From Bacilli bacterium (GTDB taxonomy: Bacteria; Bacillota_I; Bacilli_A; RF39; UBA660), in the NCBI GenBank assembly GCA_007116525.1, contig SKIH01000018.1:1-7010 (forward strand): a DNA stretch of 7,010 bases, written 5' to 3'. A model generated the notes under the pieces. That model was not told the DNA's origin. It ran no database searches and saw only the letters and a list, made by a program, of their open reading frames with translations. The stretch's first letter is position 1. Each line of letters opens with the position of its first letter. This document shows positions 1-6,954 of the stretch, piece after piece. The position numbers and the translations under genes are program-made.

Positions 1-1
1 T

Positions 2-43
2 GAAGATTTGGCAATAGTAGATGAAAAAGACTTAGATAAATAA
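2..43 (+). CDS. C-terminal end of an unidentified upstream gene (partial)
   Basis: Thirteen codons reading EDLAIVDEKDLDK end at a TAA at 41-43. The other two + strand frames hit stops within the first 25 bases, so this is the only open frame entering the window. The tail is acidic and lysine-containing and carries no diagnostic motif. In Bacillus and Staphylococcus the gene before prfA is often thymidine kinase (tdk), but nothing visible here confirms that. The last codons overlap a probable terminator hairpin, which fits this being the true end of a gene. Confidence 0.5.
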   Translation, partial: EDLAIVDEKDLDK

Positions 44-61
44 TTTCTAATTCTTTTTTTT
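24..61 (+). terminator. Probable Rho-independent terminator overlapping the end of the upstream gene
   Basis: A long weak stem pairs 24-30 (AAAAAGA) with 52-58 (TCTTTTT) and, after a C/T mismatch, 32-36 (TTAGA) with 46-50 (TCTAA). The loop is at 37-45 and a T8 run at 54-61 follows. The stop codon of the upstream gene (41-43) lies in the loop. Only two G-C pairs are present, so termination could be leaky and let some transcription into prfA. Confidence 0.5.
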
Positions 62-89
62 ATTACTTTTTTGTGGTAATATATATAGT
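60..89 (+). promoter_or_regulatory. Candidate prfA-prmC promoter
   Basis: A TATAGT at 84-89 matches the -10 consensus at five of six bases. It would place the transcript start near 96, leaving a leader of about 23 nt with the whole ribosome binding site. The -35 is poor: the best candidate is TTATTA at 60-65, at 18 bp spacing. An alternative is an extended -10 TGGTAATAT at 74-82. The region is so A+T-rich that such matches occur by chance. A promoter is expected here mainly because a terminator lies just upstream. Confidence 0.3.
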
Positions 90-107
90 GGTAGTTTAAA
101 TTGAAAT

Positions 108-113
108 AGGTGG
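108..113 (+). promoter_or_regulatory. prfA ribosome binding site (decides the start)
   Basis: AGGTGG sits 5 nt before the ATG at 119. The upstream in-frame GTG (110-112) is part of this motif, so it cannot also be the start served by it. Extending prfA to 110 would add a spurious three residues. Confidence 0.75.
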
Positions 114-118
114 AAATA

Positions 119-1177
119 ATGATAGAAAAATTAAAAAATTTAAGTGATAGATATTTAGAAATAACTGAACTGTTAACACAGGAGGAAGTGGTTTCTGATA
201 TAAAAAAATTAACTGAACTTTCAAAGGAACAAGCTCGTCTTAAAGAAGCGTATGATTTGTATGAAAAATATAAAAATCTTACAAAAACGATTGAAGATGC
301 TAAAGAGATGCTTGATGATCTTGAAATGAAGGAGATGGCTCAAGAAGAAAAACACGAAGCGGAAAAAGAGCTTAAGGAAATGGAAAATGAAATTAAAAAG
401 GCATTAATTCCAAAAGATGAGCGTGATGACAAAAACGTAATCGTTGAAATCAGAGGGGCAGCTGGCGGAGATGAAGCAAATATTTTTGCGGGTGACCTTT
501 ATAGAATGTATACCCGATATGCAGAAAAGCAAGGCTGGAAAATAGAGGAACTTAATAAAGATGAATCTGATGCAGGTGGCTTTTCTCAAGTTGAATTTTT
601 AATAAAAGGTGAAAATGTTTATTCTAAGTTAAAATATGAAAGTGGTGCACATAGAGTTCAAAGAGTTCCTTTGACAGAAACTCAAGGTAGAGTTCATACT
701 TCAACCGCAACTGTGGTTTGTATGGCTGAAGTTGAGGATGTTGATGTTGAAATTAAAAATGAAGATTTACGAATAGATGTATATAAAAGTAGTGGCGCTG
801 GTGGTCAATCGGTTAATACTACAGATAGTGCAGTTAGAATTACGCATGTTCCAACAGGAGTAGTTGTTTCGAGTCAAAAGGAAAGAAGTCAGATTAAGAA
901 TAAAGAAAATGCTATGAAAGTATTAAGAAGTAAAATATATGAAAAGTTAGAACAAGAGAAAATAGAAGAACAAGGCAAAGAAAGAAAAAATAAAATTGGT
1001 GGAGGAGATAGGTCTGAGAAAATCAGAACTTATAATTATCCCCAAAATAGAGTTACAGACCATAGGATTTCTTTCACATTAAAACAACTAGATAAAGTTA
1101 TGGAAGGTGACTTAGATCAAATTATTGAAGCTTTAACTATTGAAGATGAAAACAGGAAGTTGACTAGCAGTGAATAA
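119..1177 (+). CDS. prfA: Peptide chain release factor 1 (RF1)
   Basis: This 352-residue cytoplasmic protein recognises UAA and UAG in the ribosomal A site and triggers hydrolysis of peptidyl-tRNA. The N-terminal ~100 residues are helical and rich in Lys/Glu (domain 1). The stop-codon-reading tripeptide of domain 2 is PLT at 184-186, within RVQRVPLTETQGRVHTS. The catalytic GGQ loop is at 228-230 in SSGAGGQSVNTTDSAVRITH. The C-terminal IRTYNYPQNRVTDHR is typical of RF1/RF2 proteins, and PxT rather than the SPF of RF2 makes it RF1. I chose ATG at 119 because AGGTGG (108-113) is well spaced before it. The in-frame GTG at 110 lies inside that ribosome binding site. Family members also begin with a sequence like MIEKLKNL, and the length is normal. 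The gene overlaps prmC, whose product modifies the GGQ glutamine. Confidence 0.97.
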   Translation: MIEKLKNLSDRYLEITELLTQEEVVSDIKKLTELSKEQARLKEAYDLYEKYKNLTKTIEDAKEMLDDLEMKEMAQEEKHEAEKELKEMENEIKKALIPKDERDDKNVIVEIRGAAGGDEANIFAGDLYRMYTRYAEKQGWKIEELNKDESDAGGFSQVEFLIKGENVYSKLKYESGAHRVQRVPLTETQGRVHTSTATVVCMAEVEDVDVEIKNEDLRIDVYKSSGAGGQSVNTTDSAVRITHVPTGVVVSSQKERSQIKNKENAMKVLRSKIYEKLEQEKIEEQGKERKNKIGGGDRSEKIRTYNYPQNRVTDHRISFTLKQLDKVMEGDLDQIIEALTIEDENRKLTSSE

Positions 1178-1883
1178 TAAAGAGTGTTTATTAAAACATT
1201 TACCAAAAGAAAAACAAAAAGAAGCTTTGAAAAGATTAGAGGCAGGCGAGCCTGTTCAATATATAATAGGTCATGTTGATTTTTATGGATATAATATAAA
1301 AGTTAATAAAGATGTTCTAATTCCTAGATTTGAGACCGAGGGATTAATAGAAAAAACTTTAAACTATGTTAATGCATATAATTTTAGTAATCCTTGTATT
1401 TTAGATATAGGTACTGGCTCTGGAGCAATTGCTATTGTCATGAAAAAGAAGTTGAATTCTAAAGTGGTAGCATTAGATATATCTAGTGAAGCTTTGAGGG
1501 TTGCAAAAGAGAATGCTAAATTAAATGATGCTGATATAAACTTTATTGAAAGTGATATCTTCAGTAATGTCGATGAATCGTTTGATATTATAATTAGTAA
1601 TCCGCCATACATTTCAAAAGCTGGATTTATCGAAGATATAGTTTTTAATAACGAACCTAATATTGCCCTTTTTGCAGAGGACAATGGACTTCATTTTTAC
1701 AAGCGAATATTAAGTGAGGCTAGCGCATACTTAAATAAAAAATTTATAATTGCTTTTGAAATTGGGTTTGACCAAGCTGATGATATTATTTCATTAGCTA
1801 AGAAACAGTTTCCAAGTGCAAAAGTAAAGCTAGAAAATGATTTATCTAATAAAAATAGATATATATTTATAATAAAGGAGTGA
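1170..1883 (+). CDS. prmC: Release factor glutamine methyltransferase, N-terminally short
   Basis: PrmC (HemK) is an S-adenosylmethionine-dependent enzyme that N5-methylates the glutamine of the GGQ motif in RF1 and RF2, improving termination. Visible motifs in order: the interdomain segment GEPVQYIIGHVDFYG at about 26-40, VLIPRFET just after, SAM-binding motif I DIGTGSG at 79-85, the acidic strand VVALDIS just after 95, and the substrate-glutamine-binding NPPY at 144-147. The methyltransferase domain looks complete. The protein has 237 residues against about 275-285 in typical members: GEPVQY begins near residue 26 instead of about 65-70, so much of the N-terminal helical domain is absent. 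The start is GTG at 1170. The reading frame is closed by TGA at 1161, so no longer form is possible. AGGAAG at 1153-1158 is a distant ribosome binding site. The 8-nt overlap with prfA suggests translational coupling. Confidence 0.93.
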   Translation: MNNKECLLKHLPKEKQKEALKRLEAGEPVQYIIGHVDFYGYNIKVNKDVLIPRFETEGLIEKTLNYVNAYNFSNPCILDIGTGSGAIAIVMKKKLNSKVVALDISSEALRVAKENAKLNDADINFIESDIFSNVDESFDIIISNPPYISKAGFIEDIVFNNEPNIALFAEDNGLHFYKRILSEASAYLNKKFIIAFEIGFDQADDIISLAKKQFPSAKVKLENDLSNKNRYIFIIKE

Positions 1884-1896
1884 AAACTCTTTTTTT
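1874..1896 (+). terminator. Rho-independent terminator over the prmC stop codon
   Basis: An 8-bp stem pairs 1874-1881 (AAAGGAGT) with 1886-1893 (ACTCTTTT), including one G-U pair. The loop is GAAA (1882-1885), a stable GNRA-type tetraloop, and a T7 run at 1890-1896 follows. The last two sense codons and the T of the stop TGA form the 5' arm, and the rest of the stop is in the loop. This ends the prfA-prmC unit. Confidence 0.65.
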
Positions 1897-1914
1897 GTAT
1901 GGTATTATTATAAT
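1880..1914 (+). promoter_or_regulatory. Probable promoter of the DUF975 gene
   Basis: An extended -10 is present as TGG followed by TATTAT (1900-1908), with a 4/6 -35 match GTGAAA at 1880-1885 and 17 bp spacing. A second perfect TATAAT lies at 1909-1914 but has no good -35. Use of the first would start the transcript near 1915 and keep the purine-rich AGGGCGGA. Use of the second would start it near 1921 and lose most of the ribosome binding site. The -35 lies within the terminator of the preceding unit. Confidence 0.45.
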
Positions 1915-1928
1915 AGGGCGGAATTATT

Positions 1929-2552
1929 ATGGATAGATTAGAAATCAAAAGAAATGCAAAAGAAATAGCATTTCAAAATAAAATGTTTATATGGAAGCCT
2001 ATCTTGATGCTAATGATTTTTGCATTAGGTTTAGAAATATTAGAAGACATTTTATCAATTTCACCGTTTATGGATGTTATCGTTATATTGCTTAGCTTAC
2101 TTTATGTTGTAGTTACTGTGCTTTTTTCAGTAGCGTACCTAAACTATGTAGTGTCACTTACTAACGGAGTAAAAAAAGACTTTATTCAATTAATGAAAGA
2201 TTTTCAAACTCACCTTTTAGAGCTTTTTTTACTAATGCTTATAGTAGGAGTAATTATATTCTTGTGGTCATTGCTTTTAATAATACCAGGAATAATTGCA
2301 AGTTACATTTATTACATGGTGTTCTATGTTAAAGCTATGGATAAATCAAAAACAAACAGTGTTGTTATAAAGGAAGCCAAAGAATTAATTAAAGGTTATA
2401 AAATGGATTTTTTTATATTTCACTTAAGTTTTATTCCATGGATTATATTATCAATGGTAAGTTTAGGTATAGCACTTATATGGTTTGTGCCATACTACAC
2501 AGTTGCAGAAGCGCTATACTACCAAAAACTTGTTGAAATTAAATCAAACTAA
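1929..2552 (+). CDS. DUF975 family integral membrane protein
   Basis: The product is a 207-residue polytopic membrane protein of unknown function. After a short charged N-terminus, hydrophobic segments lie at about 20-40, 48-77, 96-119, 120-135 and 161-190. The stretch IPGIIASYIYYMVFYVKAMD (about 119-138), then KELIKGYKMDFF, SFIPWIILSMVSLGIALIWF and the closing VPYYTVAEALYY match the pattern I recall for DUF975 proteins of Bacillota. I see no signal peptidase site, no enzymatic motif and no transporter signature. The ATG at 1929 follows a modest ribosome binding site (AGGGCGGA, 1915-1922). The gene has its own probable promoter and a terminator on each side, so it looks monocistronic and functionally separate from its neighbours. 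The family call rests on recalled motif similarity only. Confidence 0.8.
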   Translation: MDRLEIKRNAKEIAFQNKMFIWKPILMLMIFALGLEILEDILSISPFMDVIVILLSLLYVVVTVLFSVAYLNYVVSLTNGVKKDFIQLMKDFQTHLLELFLLMLIVGVIIFLWSLLLIIPGIIASYIYYMVFYVKAMDKSKTNSVVIKEAKELIKGYKMDFFIFHLSFIPWIILSMVSLGIALIWFVPYYTVAEALYYQKLVEIKSN

Positions 2553-2574
2553 AAAAGAACTTAAGTTCTTTTTT
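2551..2574 (+). terminator. Palindromic, probably bidirectional terminator after the DUF975 gene
   Basis: These 24 bases are a perfect inverted repeat: an A6 run, GAAC, TTAA, GTTC and a T6 run. As a hairpin this gives a 10-bp stem (four non-A6 pairs, two of them G-C) with a TTAA loop. The T-tract forms the 3' arm and more T-rich sequence follows to 2579. The symmetry gives the same structure on the opposite strand. It starts at the second base of the DUF975 stop codon (2550-2552). Confidence 0.7.
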
Positions 2575-2576
2575 CT

Positions 2577-2604
2577 TTTACTCAACCATATATTTTGGTA
2601 TAAT
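2577..2604 (+). promoter_or_regulatory. Extended -10 promoter of polC
   Basis: TGG followed by a perfect TATAAT (2596-2604) is an ideal extended -10. A 4/6 -35 match TTTACT lies at 2577-2582 with 16 bp spacing. The expected transcript start is about 2609-2611, only 9-11 nt before the polC ATG and inside its ribosome binding site. The promoter begins within a few bases of the preceding terminator. Confidence 0.6.
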
Positions 2605-2607
2605 TAA

Positions 2608-2615
2608 AGAGGTGA
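2608..2615 (+). promoter_or_regulatory. polC ribosome binding site
   Basis: AGAGGTGA lies 4 nt before the ATG at 2620 and supports that start. The predicted transcription start falls within this motif, so the effective site on the mRNA may be shortened to GAGGTG or less. Confidence 0.65.
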
Positions 2616-2619
2616 TAAT

Positions 2620-5600
2620 ATGCATGAAAAACTGAAAACATTACTTGAACAAATTGAACTTGATAAAAGTATGTATGAATATTTTAAGAGTGGTAATTTG
2701 GATAAAATTGTAGGTAATACTAACAAAGACGCCTATACTTTTTTTATTACTTTAGAAAGAAATCTTCCGATAGATGTTTATACGGTTTTTTGTGATAAAT
2801 TAAAACTTAAGTATAAGGGGTATAAGATTAAACTTGACTTAAATGTTGTTAACAATGAGTGTATTGGTGATTACTTTAATTACTTTATAGATCAATACAG
2901 TAAAGAATCACCTCTTTTAAAAATGTATAAAGATTCCGTATGTGATTGTGATGGGTGTGAAATAAAACTAGAAATTAGTAACAGAGCAGAGGAAATGAAA
3001 TTTGATACTATAAAGAGAAAAATGATTAAAGAACTTAGGAAAGCTGGGTTTAAGGAAGCTAGTTTCGATATAAAAATAGACTCTACTAAAAGCAAAGAAA
3101 TACAAGCTGAAATAAATAAAGAAAGAGAGACGCACTCTAAAGTGTCGGTTAAAAGGACAGAACCAAAAGTTATTTTTGGAGATGAAATAAGATCAAAAGT
3201 AACTGGAATTTCAGATATTATATCTGAGGAAAACAACGTGTGTATAGATGCGTTAGTTTTTGATGTGGATTACTTTGAATCCCCGAAGACTCCTTTTAAA
3301 ATAATCACGTTGAAAGTTACTGATAAAGTAGATAGTATGTACTGTAAAATATTTACTAAAGATGAGATGTTGTACAAAGATTTAAAGAAAAAAATACAAA
3401 TTGGCAAATATTATAAATTTAGAGGGTATACTAAAAATGATAACTTTGCTGGAGAAATTGTTTTAAATGTAAGAGATGTTAATAAGTCTAATACAAAAGA
3501 AGTGGATATAAAAGATGATGCTGAAGAAAAGCGAATCGAGTTGCATGCACATACTTTTATGAGTCAAATGGATGGATTGATAAAACCTAATAACTTAATT
3601 AGTATTGCTTCTAAAATGGGGCATAAAGCAGTAGCGGTCACGGACCATAATAGTGTTCAATCGTACCCAGACTTATTTCATACAGTAACGGCCATGAATA
3701 AAAATTTAAAAGAAGGTGAAGAACCGTTTAAAGTTATTTATGGAGCAGAACTTGTTATGATAGATGATACTATCGAAGTTGTTAAAAAGCCAACAAATGG
3801 TGATATTTTAGAAAATACTTATATAGTATTTGACTTTGAGACTACTGGTTTTAATGCTGGTGGGGGAGACCAAATAATAGAAGTTGGTGCCGTTAAAATT
3901 AAAAACGGAGAAGTATTATCTAAGTTTTCTAAGTTAATAGACCCAAAAAGAAAGTTAGTTAGAAAGATAACAGAAATAACAGGTATTACGGATGATATGC
4001 TAAAAGGTATGCCTTCTGAAGAAGAAGTTATAAAAGAATTTAAAGATTATATTAAAGATTTACCGTTAGTAGCCCATAATGCAAAATTTGATATGTCTTT
4101 TTTAGAGATGGCATATAAGAAATATGGCTTAGGTGAGGTGAATAACACTGTTATAGACACTTTAGAGCTATCAAGAGTATTAGACTCTAACTATGCCAGA
4201 CACAACTTATCAGCACTCGTAAAAAGATATGACGTGGAGTTTGATGAGAATAACCATCATAGAGCTGATTATGATGCGGAGGCGACGGCTCAAGTTCTTA
4301 TGAAGATGTTAAAAAAGCTTCATGATCAAAATATCGAAAAACTAACAGATTTTGAAAAATTAATTGGTAGAGAAGAGATTTTGAAATTTGGTAAGCAATA
4401 TCATATTAATGTTCTTGCTAAAAACAAAAAAGGACTTAAAAATTTGTTTAAGTTAATATCTTTAGCAAGCACAAAATATTTGTACAAAACACCTAGAATA
4501 CCTAGAAGTGAAATTAGTAATTTAAGAGAAGGATTGTTAATAGGTAGTAGTTGTTATGAGAGTGAAGTTTTTAAAGAAGCTACTTCTAAATCAGAAGAGG
4601 AATTAATCAACGTAGTGTCATTTTATGACTATGTAGAAGTACAACCAATTAAGCTTTATGATCATCTAATCCAATCAGGAAGTTTTGCTTCGTACAAAGA
4701 ACTAGAAGACCACTTGATTAAAATTATGAAAGTGGCTGAAGATTGTGGCAAACTTTTAGTTGCCACTGGAGATGTACACCACTTGACAGAAGAGGATAAA
4801 ATATACAGGCAAATAATTGTAAATCAAAAAGTGCCTGGTGGTGGAAGGCATCCGTTATCTAGAAAAGGTATTACAGATATACCTTCAGCGCACTTTAGAA
4901 CTACCAATGAAATGCTTGAAGGATTTAACTTCATAGACGATAAATTAAAACGAAAAATAGTTATCGAAAACCCAAATAAGTTAGCGGACATGATAGATAT
5001 TATAGAAGTTATTATTGACACTAAAGGGGTACCATTTTCTCCTAAAATAGAAAATTCTGAGGAAATTGTAAAGAAGATTGTATATGATAAAGCACATGAA
5101 CTTTACAGTGAAAATCTTCCAGATTTAGTTAAAGACAGAATTGAAAAAGAACTCGAAGGTATCATTGGAGGAGGCTTTGATGTAATTTATTTGATTAGTC
5201 AAAAGCTTGTAAAAAAATCTAATGACGAAGGTTACTTAGTCGGTTCTAGAGGTTCTGTTGGGTCATCTTTTGTTGCGACCTTAATGGGTATAACAGAAGT
5301 TAATCCGCTACCGGCTCATTATAGATGTCCGGAATGTGGAGAGAGTATTTTTGAGAAAGATGGTAAGACACTAGGATCAATTTATTCATCAGGATTTGAT
5401 CTTCCTGATATGAAATGTTCTAAATGTGATATTATGATGGTAAAAGAAGGACAAGATATGCCTTTTGCAACGTTCTTAGGATTTAATGCTGACAAAGTTC
5501 CAGATATCGACCTAAACTTCTCAGGAGATTATCAATCAAAAGCTCATGAATATACTAAGGAGTTATTTGGAGAAGATTATGTGTTAAGAGCAGGTACTAT

Positions 5601-6942
5601 CGGTACGGTTGCAGCAAAGACTGCTTATGGTTTTGTAAAAGGATATTGTGAAGATAAAGGAATATTAATGAGGAATGCTGAGGTTGAGAGACTAGCACTT
5701 GGATGTACAGGGGTTAAAAGAACGACCGGTCAGCACCCAGGGGGGATTGTTGTTATTCCAGATTATATGGATGCATTTGATTTTACGCCTTATCAGTATC
5801 CCGCAGATGATCCAAACTCAGCATGGAAAACTACTCATTTTGATTACCATGCTATAGAAGAAAACATATTAAAACTAGATATTTTAGGACACGACGATCC
5901 AACACTTTTAAAAGTTTTACAAGACTTAACGGGTGTTGATATTATGAAAATACCTTTTGATGATCAAAAGGTAATGGGTATATTCAGAAGTCCAGAGCCA
6001 CTAGGTATTACTAGTGAAGAGATAAACTGTCCAACAGGAACATTAGGTGTTCCAGAATTTGGAACTAATTTTACTATAAACATGTTAGTGGATACTAAAC
6101 CGACGACTTTTGCAGAACTTATTAAACTATCTGGTCTATCACACGGTACTGATGTTTGGTTAGGGAATGCTCAAGAACTAATAAAAAACAATGTTTGTGA
6201 TTTTAAAGAGGTTATCGGGTGTCGTGATGATATTATGGTTTACTTGATGTACAACGGACTTAAGCCAAAAGATGCTTTTAAAATAATGGAGTTTGTGAGA
6301 AAAGGTAAAGCTAGCAAAGATGAACAAAAGTGGCAAGAGTTTAAAAAAATAATGGAAGATGCTGGAATTGTAGATTGGTATATCGATTCTTGTTATAAGA
6401 TAAAATATATGTTTCCAAAAGCTCATGCAGCAGCGTACGTTATGAGCGCGTTTAGAATTGCTTGGTTTAAAGTCCATTATGCCCTTGAGTATTACTTAGG
6501 TTATTTCTCAGTTAGATGTAGCGATTTTGATATAGAGACAATGATAGCAGGAAAAGATACTATTAGAAGAAAAATTATGGAAATTTCAAACAAAGGTAAA
6601 GAAGCTTCTAATAAAGAATTAGACACTCAAGAAGTACTTAAAATAGCCCTTGAGGCAACTGCCAGAGGGATTGAATTTGAGAATGTTGATTTAAGTAAGA
6701 GTGATTCATCATATTTTGTTAAAGGGAGCCATGATAAAGCTTTAGTACCACCATTTTCATCGATTGATGGACTTGGTACAACAGTGGCTAAGAAAATTGT
6801 TGAGGAGCGAGAAAAAGCACCATTCTTAAGTATTGAAGACTTGCAAAAAAGATGTAAAGTTTCATCGACTCTAATCGAGAAGATGAGAAAAATGAAAATG
6901 TTGGATGATCTTGACGAATCAAGTCAATTAAGTTTGTTTTAA
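2620..6942 (+). CDS. polC: DNA polymerase III alpha subunit, Gram-positive PolC type
   Basis: PolC is the main replicative polymerase of low-GC Gram-positives and carries its own 3'-5' proofreading. At 1440 residues it matches the usual ~1435-1445. Order: N-terminal domain (about 1-200); OB fold (about 215-300); PHP domain, with HAHT at 309-312, TDHN at 341-344 and, after the insert, TGDVHH at 716-721; a DEDDh exonuclease inserted in PHP at about 400-570, with D405 and E407 in DFETTG, D491 in AHNAKFD, and H547 and D552 in HRADYD. The polymerase core has GSRGSVGSS (875-883), a zinc knuckle (C903, C906, C933, C936), and catalytic Asps D962 and D964 in PDIDLNFSGD plus D1087 in KLDILGHDD. FPKAHAAAY is at 1265-1273. 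The protein ends in QLSLF (1436-1440), a beta-clamp-binding motif. All catalytic residues I can place are present. The gene is transcribed from its own promoter and probably continues into the next gene. Confidence 0.98.
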   Translation: MHEKLKTLLEQIELDKSMYEYFKSGNLDKIVGNTNKDAYTFFITLERNLPIDVYTVFCDKLKLKYKGYKIKLDLNVVNNECIGDYFNYFIDQYSKESPLLKMYKDSVCDCDGCEIKLEISNRAEEMKFDTIKRKMIKELRKAGFKEASFDIKIDSTKSKEIQAEINKERETHSKVSVKRTEPKVIFGDEIRSKVTGISDIISEENNVCIDALVFDVDYFESPKTPFKIITLKVTDKVDSMYCKIFTKDEMLYKDLKKKIQIGKYYKFRGYTKNDNFAGEIVLNVRDVNKSNTKEVDIKDDAEEKRIELHAHTFMSQMDGLIKPNNLISIASKMGHKAVAVTDHNSVQSYPDLFHTVTAMNKNLKEGEEPFKVIYGAELVMIDDTIEVVKKPTNGDILENTYIVFDFETTGFNAGGGDQIIEVGAVKIKNGEVLSKFSKLIDPKRKLVRKITEITGITDDMLKGMPSEEEVIKEFKDYIKDLPLVAHNAKFDMSFLEMAYKKYGLGEVNNTVIDTLELSRVLDSNYARHNLSALVKRYDVEFDENNHHRADYDAEATAQVLMKMLKKLHDQNIEKLTDFEKLIGREEILKFGKQYHINVLAKNKKGLKNLFKLISLASTKYLYKTPRIPRSEISNLREGLLIGSSCYESEVFKEATSKSEEELINVVSFYDYVEVQPIKLYDHLIQSGSFASYKELEDHLIKIMKVAEDCGKLLVATGDVHHLTEEDKIYRQIIVNQKVPGGGRHPLSRKGITDIPSAHFRTTNEMLEGFNFIDDKLKRKIVIENPNKLADMIDIIEVIIDTKGVPFSPKIENSEEIVKKIVYDKAHELYSENLPDLVKDRIEKELEGIIGGGFDVIYLISQKLVKKSNDEGYLVGSRGSVGSSFVATLMGITEVNPLPAHYRCPECGESIFEKDGKTLGSIYSSGFDLPDMKCSKCDIMMVKEGQDMPFATFLGFNADKVPDIDLNFSGDYQSKAHEYTKELFGEDYVLRAGTIGTVAAKTAYGFVKGYCEDKGILMRNAEVERLALGCTGVKRTTGQHPGGIVVIPDYMDAFDFTPYQYPADDPNSAWKTTHFDYHAIEENILKLDILGHDDPTLLKVLQDLTGVDIMKIPFDDQKVMGIFRSPEPLGITSEEINCPTGTLGVPEFGTNFTINMLVDTKPTTFAELIKLSGLSHGTDVWLGNAQELIKNNVCDFKEVIGCRDDIMVYLMYNGLKPKDAFKIMEFVRKGKASKDEQKWQEFKKIMEDAGIVDWYIDSCYKIKYMFPKAHAAAYVMSAFRIAWFKVHYALEYYLGYFSVRCSDFDIETMIAGKDTIRRKIMEISNKGKEASNKELDTQEVLKIALEATARGIEFENVDLSKSDSSYFVKGSHDKALVPPFSSIDGLGTTVAKKIVEEREKAPFLSIEDLQKRCKVSSTLIEKMRKMKMLDDLDESSQLSLF

Positions 6943-6954
6943 TTAGGAGGATAA

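Noticed and set aside
110..118. GTG at 110 as the prfA start, giving three extra residues
   Set aside because: The GTG is part of the AGGTGG ribosome binding site that serves the ATG at 119, and there is no separate site upstream of it. Homologues begin at the MIEKL-like position.
404..589. Minus-strand open frame within prfA, and similar minus-strand frames at 1364-1684, 1697-1948, 2892-3236, 4824-5021 and 6178-6477
   Set aside because: All lie opposite well-supported genes, have compositions expected from the complement of A+T-rich coding DNA (Ser, Ile, Phe, Leu rich), and show no domain motifs or convincing ribosome binding sites.
1150..1180. Programmed frameshift fusing PrfA to PrmC, supplying the missing PrmC N-terminus
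   Set aside because: The window of overlap between the two frames is only 1164-1177, and I see no slippery heptamer or stimulatory structure there. PrfA has a normal C-terminus and stop.
1881..1914. TGA at 1881 read as Trp (Mollicutes code), extending PrmC by about ten residues
   Set aside because: The extension would run through the terminator T-run and promoter. Trp is encoded by TGG throughout, and the proteins are of normal Bacilli type.
3826..4320. Exonuclease region as a separate gene inserted into polC
   Set aside because: It is continuous in frame, and insertion of the DEDDh exonuclease within PHP is the normal PolC architecture.
5326..5430. Cys-rich segment in PolC as a possible inserted foreign domain
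   Set aside because: The CxxC...CxxC pair (903/906 and 933/936) is the standard structural zinc knuckle of PolC.
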